Positions 9,197 through 17,279 of a stretch of 48,946 nucleotides of DNA are shown here, piece by piece; positions within the stretch are counted from its first letter, which is position 1, and each line of letters starts with the position of its first letter. The translations under genes and the position numbers were made by a program. Under the pieces are notes generated by a model. It ran no database searches. It was not told where the DNA came from and saw only the letters and a list, made by a program, of their open reading frames with translations. The stretch covers positions 1-48,946 of the forward strand of contig NZ_SCTW01000045.1 of the NCBI RefSeq assembly GCF_004322395.1, in the 5' to 3' direction. This stretch comes from Methylobacter sp. GTDB lineage: Bacteria > Pseudomonadota > Gammaproteobacteria > Methylococcales > Methylomonadaceae.

Positions 9197-9213
9197 TACT
9201 TGCAACTTATGGA

Positions 9214-9237
9214 CGGGTAACAGCTTTTCGTTGCCCG
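9214..9237. repeat. Hairpin repeat, second copy of the 3855-3880 type
   Basis: CGGGTAAC, an 8-nt loop, then GTTGCCCG forms an 8-bp stem with one G-T pair just after the M23 peptidase gene, which converges with the DUF3574 gene. It shares the TTTTCGTTGCCCGA end with the hairpin at 3855-3880. Confidence 0.45.
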
Positions 9238-9315
9238 ATTTACAGCGTTCATCCTAACATTCAGTGCCGCTCTATACGGACTACTTAGCTTATAAACACG
9301 CTAACAGATTGACTG

Positions 9316-9690
9316 TTAGTGAAAAATAATTTCAGATTGACTTTTAATTACCATCACTGCCTCTTGTGCAAACAATGCTTTATATTTTGCAGCGATGACA
9401 GCGACTTTATCGCGATTTTCCGGCGTATCATCACAAACGATTTCTACCACTCGGCTTTTTTCCTGTTCAATCGTACCTTTTGCATTTTGCCATTGCCCTT
9501 TTGCTTCAAACAGCGTTAAGCCTTCAGGGAAACGCGAGCTGATTTCTTGATGCAAAAATTGATTAAACTCCTGTTCACTGACAGCCCCGCCTGTGGGTTT
9601 ATTCATACCGAAATACAGACGGTTCAGTTGGTTGGCGGGCGCGCATCCTAAACAGGCTAAGACAGTAAATAGCAATAAGTAGCTTTTCAT
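9316..9690 (-). CDS. DUF3574 family putative lipoprotein
   Basis: A 124-residue protein with a lipoprotein-like signal (LLFTVLACLGC, lipobox cysteine at 16). The rest matches DUF3574 as I recall the family: LYFGMNKPTGGAVSEQEFNQFL near the start, then GLTLFEAKGQW and a final beta strand with an SEIIFH end. Members are small envelope proteins of unknown function. The gene lies downstream of, and in the same direction as, the brnTA pair, separated by about 140 nt, so cotranscription is doubtful. Confidence 0.75.
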   Translation of the reverse strand: MKSYLLLFTVLACLGCAPANQLNRLYFGMNKPTGGAVSEQEFNQFLHQEISSRFPEGLTLFEAKGQWQNAKGTIEQEKSRVVEIVCDDTPENRDKVAVIAAKYKALFAQEAVMVIKSQSEIIFH

Positions 9691-9830
9691 GGAGTATTTT
9701 TCTTATTGTATTTTGGTTGCCTATTCTAACTGCCAGCCCGGGCATGTTGCTCCGGCCGAAGCGTTTTGTATTGGTTAAGTACGTTGGTTTCGCGAAAATG
9801 TTAGAAACGGGATTACAAACTCCATCCCGC

Positions 9831-10031
9831 TCAGGCCACTCTTTTGGCGATTTCAATGTCTTTACGCAATAAGTCATTGACTAATGATTGCAAGCTTTCC
9901 TGTGTCGTTAAATTTTTTTCATTAAGGTACTGAATAACATCCTTATCTAAATATATTGGTAATTGAACGTCTTCAACAGGCACATAAAATTTGCCTTGTT
10001 CGGCATTAGAAAAATCATATTCTTCTTTCAT
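9831..10031 (-). CDS. BrnA-type antitoxin
   Basis: A 66-residue protein whose start overlaps the BrnT toxin stop by 4 nt, the usual toxin-first layout of brnTA modules. The C-terminal half (PIYLDKDVIQYLNEKNLTTQ then SLQSLVNDLLRKDI) looks like a ribbon-helix-helix: a strand followed by two helices, as in BrnA. In characterised systems the antitoxin binds BrnT and represses the shared promoter. The N-terminus is shorter than in classical BrnA. Low sequence conservation leaves the family call resting partly on context. Confidence 0.7.
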   Translation of the reverse strand: MKEEYDFSNAEQGKFYVPVEDVQLPIYLDKDVIQYLNEKNLTTQESLQSLVNDLLRKDIEIAKRVA

Positions 10032-10312
10032 TTTGTAAGCCTCTTCATATAAGTAGCGGTCTCGGTTGCGGTTGCTTTTCTGGCGGAAATAATTCTGACG
10101 ACGTCATCATATCGAAAGGTATGAACAACTAACAGCATTTGTTCATTCAAACTTTTGCCCAATAAAAGCCAACGCTCTTCCGTTTCCGAATGTTCATCAT
10201 CAGGTATGCTTAAGGCAAAAGGGTCGGAAAACACATAGGCGGCACTGCTAAAATCAATGCCGTGCTTACGAATATTCAACTGGTTTTTATTTTCATCCCA
10301 TGTGAATTTCAT
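10028..10312 (-). CDS. BrnT-type ribonuclease toxin
   Basis: A 94-residue protein with the BrnT signature: an FTWDENKNQLNIRKHGIDF start, then FSDPFA, ERWLLLG, and a RIISARKAT end. BrnT toxins have a RelE-like fold and stop growth by cutting RNA; the basic and aromatic residues near the C-terminus (RIISARKA) are conserved in the family. It forms a 4-nt-overlap operon with the BrnA-like antitoxin. The pair sits beside a gene with a HEPN RNase motif, in a small accessory patch. This genome also carries an RNA-repair locus at 40.5-45.9 kb; any link between them is speculative. Confidence 0.85.
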   Translation of the reverse strand: MKFTWDENKNQLNIRKHGIDFSSAAYVFSDPFALSIPDDEHSETEERWLLLGKSLNEQMLLVVHTFRYDDVVRIISARKATATETATYMKRLTK

Positions 10313-10474
10313 TTGTGTTTTTTTAAGATGGATTGTTTTGTTTCAATAATATTTTTGCGCCATTTTCGAGTTTCAACTACATTGGAAATCTTGGTTTTGA
10401 AATAAATTTCCTGCTGAAATATTTTAGTGCAATACAGTCTTCTTGTATTCATAAACGGAGCGCGATGCTCTCCC

Positions 10475-11446
10475 CTACCGGACTGCTTCAGTTACACGTT
10501 GAAATCGAGTCAAAAGCACCCGCTGTACAAGTGACTTCGCTCCCGATGTAGCTAAGTCTAGCTGACGAATTTCTAGGAAACCCTGATGCACCAAAGTGCT
10601 TCGAAGGTCGTATAGACGGACTGCCTCTTTGGCTTGATCAAATGCATCTGGGTAATTTACAAGTTCTCGTTGCACGAGCTTACGAATCTGTGAGCGAATC
10701 GAATCGTCCTTCCGAAAGAGCAGTTCACGCTGAAGCGCATCAAGTGCAGCAGCGTCTTCTGAATCCTTTGGTAGGCTTACCAGCAGCGCCTGCGTCTCAA
10801 TTGTCCAGCGTTCAAGTAGTTCAACGGCAACTCTTGACTTCAAGGTGGAAGTTGCAAGCGCTTCGAGCGACATAATCAGTGTCAGAAATCGCGCAGTCGC
10901 GGACTGCTCAGTGAAATATGCCGCGTACAACTTCAGTGCAGTCAACAGCTTTGGATCATCAAGCAGTTTTCGGCTGCCTCGAAGCGCAGCCCCTCGCAGA
11001 ATCACTTGAAGCACCTGATCCGATGGTGTCGTTGTGTAGATGTTTGCCTGCCCAAATGTTGCTACTCGCAGGTTCTTTGCGCTCAGATAAATTGCGGCCT
11101 TTGATCCATCAATGATTCCGTCAACAGGGCCTTCAATTTTTGCACCAAGACTCTTGGAAAGATTGGCGGCGGCTTCCATAGGATCTGGGTAGTACTTGAG
11201 CGCCTGCTGTTGAAGTGCCCCTTCCGCTGCAATGCCCTTTTCGAGGAGTAAACAGGCAAGTGAGGAGCTCGCTCGCGTCATGAAATCTACTGCTGCTTGT
11301 TCTGTGAGGAACCCCTCAGCCTGAAGGACGTGATATCTGCCGTCGAATTTGAGCGTGAACTCAATATCTTCGAGCAGTGCTTGAGCCTCATTAGTGCCGA
11401 TACGTGTACTAGGTGGTACTTGGAAGGGAATGCGAACTGTGTACAC
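10475..11446 (-). CDS. Protein with C-terminal HEPN-like RxxxxH motif, possible RNase or accessory gene
   Basis: I do not recognise a named family. The mostly helical protein (323 residues from a GTG at 11446, which has AGGTG 4 nt upstream; a GTG at 11488 would add 14) ends in a helical region with YDLRSTLVHQG. Arg282 and His287 there form the Rx4H motif of HEPN RNases (Apea-like or related). The N-terminal half (about 1-190) has no motif I can name. Codon use is more GC-rich and Gln/Ala/Leu-rich than its neighbours. The flanks are AT-rich, and it lies next to brnTA, so horizontal acquisition is likely. A role in defence or RNA cleavage is inference from the motif only. Confidence 0.6.
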   Translation of the reverse strand: MYTVRIPFQVPPSTRIGTNEAQALLEDIEFTLKFDGRYHVLQAEGFLTEQAAVDFMTRASSSLACLLLEKGIAAEGALQQQALKYYPDPMEAAANLSKSLGAKIEGPVDGIIDGSKAAIYLSAKNLRVATFGQANIYTTTPSDQVLQVILRGAALRGSRKLLDDPKLLTALKLYAAYFTEQSATARFLTLIMSLEALATSTLKSRVAVELLERWTIETQALLVSLPKDSEDAAALDALQRELLFRKDDSIRSQIRKLVQRELVNYPDAFDQAKEAVRLYDLRSTLVHQGFLEIRQLDLATSGAKSLVQRVLLTRFQRVTEAVR

Positions 11447-11619
11447 GAGGCACCTAATGCAACTTATTACAACTAACGTAATATACACGACATTGATTGT
11501 CGTATATAAAATCTAATTTGTCGCATATTTTCCATAATTTCATCTAATTATTTGTTTTATTATTAAGCGGGCAGCCTGAATGGAGCTTGTGGAACCCAGG
11601 GCTTCGTAGCTCCAATCAT

Positions 11620-11655
11620 CCCGTATTCCGCTACGCTACATACGGGCTACGCGAC
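11620..11655. repeat. Hairpin repeat overlapping the 3' end of the glutaredoxin-like gene
   Basis: CCCGTAT (11620-11626) pairs with ATACGGG (11640-11646) around a CTACGCTAC-containing loop. On the minus strand the unit encodes the last residues (GRVARM) and supplies the stop codon of the glutaredoxin-like gene. Confidence 0.5.
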
Positions 11656-11875
11656 CAACAAAATTTTCAACATCCGATTGACCAAACGGCCACCCCAACT
11701 CCTGCTTGGTTTCCTGATCATACAAAACCGGAATACGCACAGCATATTGCTCCTGCCACTGTTCCTGCTCGGCAATATCCACAGTCTCAACGCCATCCGG
11801 CACGCAAGCATTAACAATAACCTCCGCCTGTTCGCAAAGATGGCAGCCGGAGGTACCGAACAGTATTAAGTGCAT
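11636..11875 (-). CDS. Glutaredoxin-like (DUF836) thiol protein
   Basis: A 79-residue thioredoxin-fold protein. It starts with a beta strand and a CxxC redox site (LFGTSGCHLCEQAEVIV, Cys11 and Cys14), and has the cis-proline strand IPVLYD. This is typical of short DUF836 glutaredoxin-like proteins, presumed cytosolic thiol-disulfide exchangers. It lies 2 nt after metH on the same strand and is surely cotranscribed with it. The last six or so residues (GRVARM) come from a dispersed hairpin repeat, so the original C-terminus may have been replaced. Confidence 0.8.
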   Translation of the reverse strand: MHLILFGTSGCHLCEQAEVIVNACVPDGVETVDIAEQEQWQEQYAVRIPVLYDQETKQELGWPFGQSDVENFVGRVARM

Positions 11876-11877
11876 AT

Positions 11878-14800
11878 CTAATGGTGCAAATGCGCCGCCA
11901 GCCAGCGCTCGGCGATTTCTTCGGCAATGCCTTTACGTTTGGCGTAATCTTGCAGCTGGTCTCTGTCTATCTTGCCGACATTAAAATACTGCGACTCGGG
12001 ATGGGAGAAATACCAACCGCTTACCGCCGAAGCCGGGTACATCGCATAGCTTTCGGTCAATTCTATGCTGGTATGCTCGGTCACGTTGAGCAATTCAAAC
12101 AGCTTGCCTTTCTCGGTATGATCGGGACATGCAGGGTAGCCGGGCGCAGGACGTATGCCTTGATAGGCTTCGTTGATTAACTGCTCTGCTTTATGAGCCT
12201 CATCTTTGGCATAGCCCCAATATTCTTTCCTAACCACCTGATGCATATATTCCGCAAACGCTTCGGCCAGTCTGTCGGCCAACGCTTTAAGCATGATCGC
12301 GCTGTAATCGTCATGATCCCGTTCAAACTCTTGCAGCTTTTGCTCGATGCCGATGCCGGTCGTGACCGCAAAAGCGCCGATATAATCGGCTTTGCCGCTT
12401 TCAATCGGGGCGATAAAATCGGACAGGCAATAGTTCGGCCTGCCCGGCGCTTTGACGTTTTGCTGACGCAAATGATGCAGGGTTTCTTTTTTCTCGGTGC
12501 GAGCGTCATCGGTGTATAGCACGACATCATCGCCGTCGCTGTTGGCCGGGAAGAAACCGACTACGGCGCGGGCGCTCAGCCATTCTTCAGTGATGATTTT
12601 TTTCAGCATGTCCTGCGCATCGTCAAACAGCTTTCTGGCTTCGACGCCGATGACTTTATCATCGAGTATCTTGGGATAGCTTCCGGCCATTTCCCAGGTT
12701 TGGAAAAACGGCGACCAGTCGATGTACCAGACCAATGTATCCAATGGGAAATGATCGATGACTTTTATGCCAAGGAACGACGGTTTAACCGGCTGATAAT
12801 TGCCCCAATTGAATTTATTGCGCCGTGCTTCTTCTATATTAAGTTGCTTGGTTTTGGCTTCGCGGCCTTTATGCCGTTCCCTAACTTCTTCATATTCTTC
12901 GCTGATGTTTTTTACGAACTCGTCTTTCAAATCGGCGCTCAGCAAGTTGCTGGCTACACCGACGCCGCGCGATGCGTCGGTTACGTAAACAATCGGACCG
13001 TCATAATTCGGGGCGATCTTTACTGCGGTATGCGCGCGCGAAGTGGTTGCGCCGCCTATCATCAACGGCATGGTAAAACCTTGGCGTTGCATTTCTTTGG
13101 CAACATGCACCATTTCATCCAGCGACGGGGTAATCAGGCCGCTTAAGCCGATAATGTCGACGTTTTCGAGGCGTGCGGTTTGCAGTATCTTTTCGGCAGG
13201 CACCATCACGCCCAGGTCAATCACGTCATAGTTATTGCATTGCAAAACCACCGCGACGATGTTTTTGCCGATGTCATGCACATCGCCTTTAACGGTCGCC
13301 ATCAGGATTTTGCCGTTGGTTTGCCGGTCGCCTGCGGCTTTGTCGGCTTCCATAAACGGCATTAAATAAGCCACGGCTTTCTTCATGACTCGAGCCGATT
13401 TGACCACTTGCGGCAGGAACATTTTGCCCGCGCCGAACAAATCGCCGACCACGTTCATGCCATCCATTAGCGGACCTTCGATAACATGCAATGGCCGTTC
13501 GGCTTCCAGTCTTGCTTGCTCGGTATCTTCGTCGATGTAATCGGTAATGCCTTTTACCAGCGCATGTTCCAGACGCTTGCTAACCGCCCAACTGCGCCAT
13601 TCCAAGTCCTGCTCTTTTGATGAGCTGCTGCCGTCGCCGCGATATTTTTCGGCAATTTCCAGCAATTTATCAGTGCCGCTACCGTCGTGTGTATTTAATA
13701 TGACTTCTTCAACCGCTTCACGCAGGTCTTTGGGAATATCTTCATAAATCGCCAATTGCCCGGCATTGACGATGCCCATATCCATGCCCGCCTGGATCGC
13801 ATGGTATAAAAATACCGCATGAATCGCTTCCCGTACAGGGTTGTTGCCACGGAATGAAAACGAGACGTTGGATACGCCGCCGGAAATCAGTGCGTACGGT
13901 AAGGTGCGTTTGATCTCTTCGGTGGCTTCGATAAAATCGAGGCCGTAATTGTTGTGTTCGTCGATGCCGGTGGCAACAGCGAATATATTCGGGTCGAAGA
14001 TAATGTCTTCAGGCGGAAAGCCGATTTGTTCGGTCAGGATTTTATAAGCGCGTTGGCATATTTCGATTTTCCGGGCTTTGGTGTCGGCCTGCCCTTGCTC
14101 ATCAAAAGCCATAACGATAACCGCCGCGCCATAGCGGCGCACCAGTTTGGCATGTTCGATAAACGCTGCTTCGCCTTCTTTCAAAGAGATGGAGTTTACG
14201 ACGCCTTTGCCTTGAATACATTTAAGCCCGGCTTCCAAAATTTCCCATTTCGACGAATCCAGCATGACCGGTACTTTGGCAATGTCCGGCTCGGACGCAA
14301 TCAGCATCAAAAAGCGCACCATCGCTTCTTTAGAATCCAGCATGCCTTCATCCATGTTGATGTCGATAATTTGCGCGCCGTTTTCGACTTGCTGCTTGGC
14401 GACATCCAGCGCCGTTTCAAAATCGCCTTCAATAACGAGGCGTTTGAATACCGCTGAGCCGGTTACGTTGGTGCGCTCGCCGACATTGACGAATAACGAA
14501 TCAGGGCCAATATTTAACGGTTCAAGTCCTGATAACCGGCATTGTTTGGCTATTTCGGGAATTTTTCTGGGGCTATAGTGCTGCAAGGCCTCGACTATCG
14601 CTTTGATGTTCGCAGGCGAGGTTCCGCAACAGCCGCCGATAATATTCAGGTAGCCGTTTTTTGCCCAGTCGGCCAACTCTGCGGCCATCGCTTCGGACGT
14701 TTCGTCGTATTCGCCGAACTCGTTAGGCAAGCCCGCATTGGGATGAGCGGAAATGTAGGTGTCGGCAATGCCCGATAACTCATCGATATGTTGGCGCAAT

Positions 14801-15555
14801 TCCGTTGCGCCTAACGCGCAGTTAAAGCCGAACGAGATGGGGTTTACATGTTTTAGGGAATTCCAGAAAGCGGCAACGGTTTGCCCGGACAGCGTTCTAC
14901 CTGAGGCATCGGTAATAGTGCCGGAAATCATTACCGGCAGCTTGTAGCCGATCTGTTCGAAATATTGTTCAACCGCAAAAATAGCGGCTTTGGCATTCAG
15001 GGTATCGAACACGGTTTCAATCAGGATAATATCCGCGCCGCCGTCGATCAAGCCTTTGGTGGCTTCTGTGTAAGCTACGACCAAGTCATCGAAAAAGATA
15101 TTGCGAAAACCCGGATCGTTAACATCTGGCGACATGGACGCCGTGCGGTTGGTAGGGCCTAGTACGCCCGCCACGAAACGCGGTTTTCCCGGCGTTTTTT
15201 GCGTGTATTCATCAGCGGCTTGCCTTGCCACACGCGCACCGGCAACATTGATCTCATACGCCAGCGATTCCATTTTGTAATCGGCCATCGCAATGCTGGT
15301 CGCATTGAAAGTGTTGGTTTCGACAATGTCGGAGCCTACTTCAAAATAAGCGCTATGAATCGCTTTAATGATGTCAGGTTGAGTCAATGATAAAAGGTCG
15401 TTATTGCCTTTAAGATCGACTTCCCATTGGGCAAAACGTTCTCCGCGATAATCTTTTTCTTCCAGCTTGTAACTTTGGATCATCGTACCCATCGCACCGT
15501 CGAGAAATAAAATGCGCTGGGATAATTGCTGCTTTAATAGTTCTGTTTTGCTCAT
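11878..15555 (-). CDS. metH: Cobalamin-dependent methionine synthase
   Basis: MetH transfers the methyl group of 5-methyltetrahydrofolate to homocysteine through cobalamin. At 1225 residues it is full length (E. coli about 1227). The homocysteine domain (about 1-330) carries the zinc cysteines in FNCALG and GGCC (Cys309, Cys310). The pterin domain (about 350-620) includes [11 protein letters not shown]. The cobalamin module (about 650-890) has the lower-ligand His760 in DVHDIGKN and the SGLITPS strand. The AdoMet reactivation domain (about 900-1225) has the [15 protein letters not shown] motif. I see no cobalamin riboswitch in the short upstream region. The glutaredoxin-like gene follows by 2 nt. 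A DUF2970 gene is divergent. Confidence 0.98.
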   Translation of the reverse strand: MSKTELLKQQLSQRILFLDGAMGTMIQSYKLEEKDYRGERFAQWEVDLKGNNDLLSLTQPDIIKAIHSAYFEVGSDIVETNTFNATSIAMADYKMESLAYEINVAGARVARQAADEYTQKTPGKPRFVAGVLGPTNRTASMSPDVNDPGFRNIFFDDLVVAYTEATKGLIDGGADIILIETVFDTLNAKAAIFAVEQYFEQIGYKLPVMISGTITDASGRTLSGQTVAAFWNSLKHVNPISFGFNCALGATELRQHIDELSGIADTYISAHPNAGLPNEFGEYDETSEAMAAELADWAKNGYLNIIGGCCGTSPANIKAIVEALQHYSPRKIPEIAKQCRLSGLEPLNIGPDSLFVNVGERTNVTGSAVFKRLVIEGDFETALDVAKQQVENGAQIIDINMDEGMLDSKEAMVRFLMLIASEPDIAKVPVMLDSSKWEILEAGLKCIQGKGVVNSISLKEGEAAFIEHAKLVRRYGAAVIVMAFDEQGQADTKARKIEICQRAYKILTEQIGFPPEDIIFDPNIFAVATGIDEHNNYGLDFIEATEEIKRTLPYALISGGVSNVSFSFRGNNPVREAIHAVFLYHAIQAGMDMGIVNAGQLAIYEDIPKDLREAVEEVILNTHDGSGTDKLLEIAEKYRGDGSSSSKEQDLEWRSWAVSKRLEHALVKGITDYIDEDTEQARLEAERPLHVIEGPLMDGMNVVGDLFGAGKMFLPQVVKSARVMKKAVAYLMPFMEADKAAGDRQTNGKILMATVKGDVHDIGKNIVAVVLQCNNYDVIDLGVMVPAEKILQTARLENVDIIGLSGLITPSLDEMVHVAKEMQRQGFTMPLMIGGATTSRAHTAVKIAPNYDGPIVYVTDASRGVGVASNLLSADLKDEFVKNISEEYEEVRERHKGREAKTKQLNIEEARRNKFNWGNYQPVKPSFLGIKVIDHFPLDTLVWYIDWSPFFQTWEMAGSYPKILDDKVIGVEARKLFDDAQDMLKKIITEEWLSARAVVGFFPANSDGDDVVLYTDDARTEKKETLHHLRQQNVKAPGRPNYCLSDFIAPIESGKADYIGAFAVTTGIGIEQKLQEFERDHDDYSAIMLKALADRLAEAFAEYMHQVVRKEYWGYAKDEAHKAEQLINEAYQGIRPAPGYPACPDHTEKGKLFELLNVTEHTSIELTESYAMYPASAVSGWYFSHPESQYFNVGKIDRDQLQDYAKRKGIAEEIAERWLAAHLHH

Positions 15556-15644
15556 GGAACGATCCAGGGTTATTGGTGGATATAATCATTGCTTAAAATG
15601 TTATCAAGCACTATTATTTTTAACTATTTTTGCCGGAGATGAGC

Positions 15645-15836
15645 ATGTCAAAACCAACGATCACTCAAGTCATAAGAAGCGTTCTAGCTGCCGTTATTGG
15701 CATACAAAGCGACGCTAACAGGCAAAGAGATTTAAAAGAGGGATATCTTTCAGTGTATCTTATTGGAGGAGTGATTTTTACTGTGCTTTTCGTGATCGGC
15801 CTGGTATATCTGGTTTCTTCTATTTTAGGCAATTAA
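15645..15836 (+). CDS. DUF2970 small membrane protein
   Basis: A 63-residue protein matching DUF2970 in length and pattern: an N-terminal amphipathic stretch (TQVIRSVLAAVIGIQSDANR), the polar RQRDLKEG, then one transmembrane helix (VYLIGGVIFTVLFVIGLVYL). The function of the family is unknown. The ATG at 15645 is chosen because GGAG lies 6 nt upstream; starts at 15630 or 15639 would fall on or before that site. It is divergent from metH and followed by a strong terminator hairpin. Confidence 0.8.
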   Translation: MSKPTITQVIRSVLAAVIGIQSDANRQRDLKEGYLSVYLIGGVIFTVLFVIGLVYLVSSILGN

Positions 15837-15877
15837 CATTTAGAAACCAGAGCTTACGTAATCCGCAACCATAAAAA

Positions 15878-15906
15878 AAGCCCAAGTATCGCTTGGGCTT
15901 TTTTTT
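15878..15906. terminator. Bidirectional intrinsic terminator
   Basis: AAGCCCAAG, a 5-nt loop (TATCG), then CTTGGGCTT followed by T residues; A residues precede the stem, so it works in both directions. It separates the DUF2970 gene (+) from the membrane-protein gene (-). Confidence 0.9.
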
Positions 15907-15924
15907 ACAACCAACTTAAATACC

Positions 15925-16353
15925 TTACTTCTCAGTCGTTTTAAAACTTTGTTTTATGCTTTGAAACATCTCTTTGATGTCGCTAAACAAATTGCCGACT
16001 GTCAGTGGTTCTTTGGTAATAAACTTTATCCGAACCAGCGCTGCTGCCAAAAAGCCAACGATTTGCGGCATTAACTCCATATACACCGAAAGCAGGACGC
16101 CTCCAAAACCCTGAAAACCGCCTTCATTTTTTCTATCGCCAATGCTGGTCAAATCGCGCTCGTAGCCGCTATCGCCCTCACCGCCTTTTATTGCTTCCAT
16201 AATATAAATATTGACGTCAATAAATGCCAGCTGCACTACAAAAAAGGTAACCGCACCAATTGCAACCCACATCATTACATTACTCGTTTTCGCTCTCATA
16301 GCCGACTGGTAAATCCAGAGAGCTACCAAAATCATTACAATGCCACCTATCAT
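15925..16353 (-). CDS. Integral membrane protein of unknown function
   Basis: A 142-residue protein with two hydrophobic segments near the N-terminus (about 2-16 and 28-47, WVAIGAVTFFVVQLAFIDV). A glycine-rich polar stretch (GGEGDSGYERD) and a third segment (about 88-106, PQIVGFLAAALVRI) follow, with a basic amphipathic tail. I do not recognise the family. It lies 20 nt downstream of a secreted lipocalin-like gene on the same strand, so the two are likely cotranscribed. Confidence 0.65.
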   Translation of the reverse strand: MIGGIVMILVALWIYQSAMRAKTSNVMMWVAIGAVTFFVVQLAFIDVNIYIMEAIKGGEGDSGYERDLTSIGDRKNEGGFQGFGGVLLSVYMELMPQIVGFLAAALVRIKFITKEPLTVGNLFSDIKEMFQSIKQSFKTTEK

Positions 16354-16373
16354 AGCTATATCCTTTTTTTAAA

Positions 16374-16760
16374 TTATTTTTTTGTTAGAAAGAAAAAGTA
16401 TGTACACTTTAATATCATGTTTGAACCCTCTTTTTCAACCACTTTGCAGGATTCATATTTTTCTCGTCCAGGAGAGGACTGTTTTTTGATTTCCCCGTTT
16501 TCGACGGAGTACTTTAACACAATCTTTAACGCACTGATCCGCCCAGCGACATCGGATGCCGATGAAATAAGGGTCCCATCTTCCTTAAATTCCCATTCCT
16601 GAGTCACAGCTTTTTTGGGGCTAGTTAACGAAACCGCTTCATCATGAAGATTCCATTTTCCTAAAATTTCAGAATTATCTTTTAGTTGAACGTCAGCATT
16701 TGCCGATAACGTAAAGAAAATTGCGACCAGTGGTAATATTTTAACGCATCTATTCATCAT
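16374..16760 (-). CDS. Secreted lipocalin-like protein (paralogue of 31100-31498)
   Basis: A 128-residue protein with a signal peptide (ILPLVAIFFTLSANA, cleavage near 23). The mature part reads as a small beta-barrel-like domain: an opening ILGKWNL strand, a QEWEFKEDGTLI strand and a C-terminal YFFFLTKK. Its layout (signal peptide, GxW start, WxF strand, late YF.TKK end) is shared with the 132-residue protein at 31100-31498, so the two appear to be distant paralogues. The lipocalin-like label is by pattern only, and the function is unknown. It is probably in an operon with the membrane protein downstream. Confidence 0.65.
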   Translation of the reverse strand: MMNRCVKILPLVAIFFTLSANADVQLKDNSEILGKWNLHDEAVSLTSPKKAVTQEWEFKEDGTLISSASDVAGRISALKIVLKYSVENGEIKKQSSPGREKYESCKVVEKEGSNMILKCTYFFFLTKK

Positions 16761-16903
16761 AATTCCTTAATCTTAAAATGTATCAGCACTCAAAAAGAAG
16801 ATTCTAAACTATACCACACCGGCTATCGAGCAATAAATTTTAACAAGAAACAATATTTACATCCTCGTCTGGAAACATCACATGAAACCCTACATAATAA
16901 GCC

Positions 16904-16931
16904 TTGACTTTAACTTTTCCTAAAGTATTAT
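16904..16931 (+). promoter_or_regulatory. Candidate sigma-70 promoter for the 43-residue membrane protein gene
   Basis: TTGACT (16904-16909) and TATTAT (16926-16931) are separated by 16 nt, with an AT-rich spacer. Transcription would start near 16938, giving a leader of about 60 nt before the ATG at 17000. Confidence 0.5.
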
Positions 16932-16999
16932 GGTCATTCCGTTTGCTATGTAATTAGCAATTTTCAAATATACAAAATTATTAGGTAGGGGACACTTAC

Positions 17000-17131
17000 A
17001 TGGGATTTATTTTAGATCTAACGGAAATCATAAGAACACCAGCAGGTATGGTCGGCGCTGTTGTAGTTATAGGCGCGGTATATTTTCTTGTGAAATGGGT
17101 ATTCGCTGAACATCCAGACGACGAAAAATAA
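17000..17131 (+). CDS. Small single-pass membrane protein (43 residues)
   Basis: A short frame encoding MGFILDLTEIIRTPAGMVGA, then VVVIGAVYFLVKWVFA and an acidic tail (EHPDDEK). It has an amphipathic start, one transmembrane helix (about 17-36) and a charged C-terminus. Support: a purine-rich GGTAGGGGA ribosome-binding site about 8 nt before the ATG, a candidate sigma-70 promoter at 16904, and a strong terminator 30 nt after the stop. I know no family for it. A freestanding transcription unit with all these signals is good evidence that it is expressed. Confidence 0.65.
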   Translation: MGFILDLTEIIRTPAGMVGAVVVIGAVYFLVKWVFAEHPDDEK

Positions 17132-17162
17132 GAGTAGCCAGCCAGTTTCGTTCAATCTTTAG

Positions 17163-17204
17163 AGCCCCTATCCATTCGGCACGAATGGTTAGGGGCTTTA
17201 TTTT
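17163..17204 (+). terminator. Intrinsic terminator after the 43-residue membrane protein gene
   Basis: AGCCCCTA-TCCATTC, a short loop, then GAATGG-TTAGGGGCT forms a long stem (about 15 bp with minor mismatches) followed by TTATTTTG. Confidence 0.85.
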
Positions 17205-17279
17205 GTCTGCATATTTAAATACATCAAACTGACATTTTTTATATAATTCATACATCTTATCGATTTTTTGAATTATGAA

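Noticed and set aside
8660-9205. 181-codon minus-strand frame opposite the M23 peptidase
   Set aside because: It is antisense to a clear family gene with intact motifs.
15556-15644. Cobalamin riboswitch before metH
   Set aside because: The metH-DUF2970 gap is under 100 nt and lacks the B12-box and stem arrangement.
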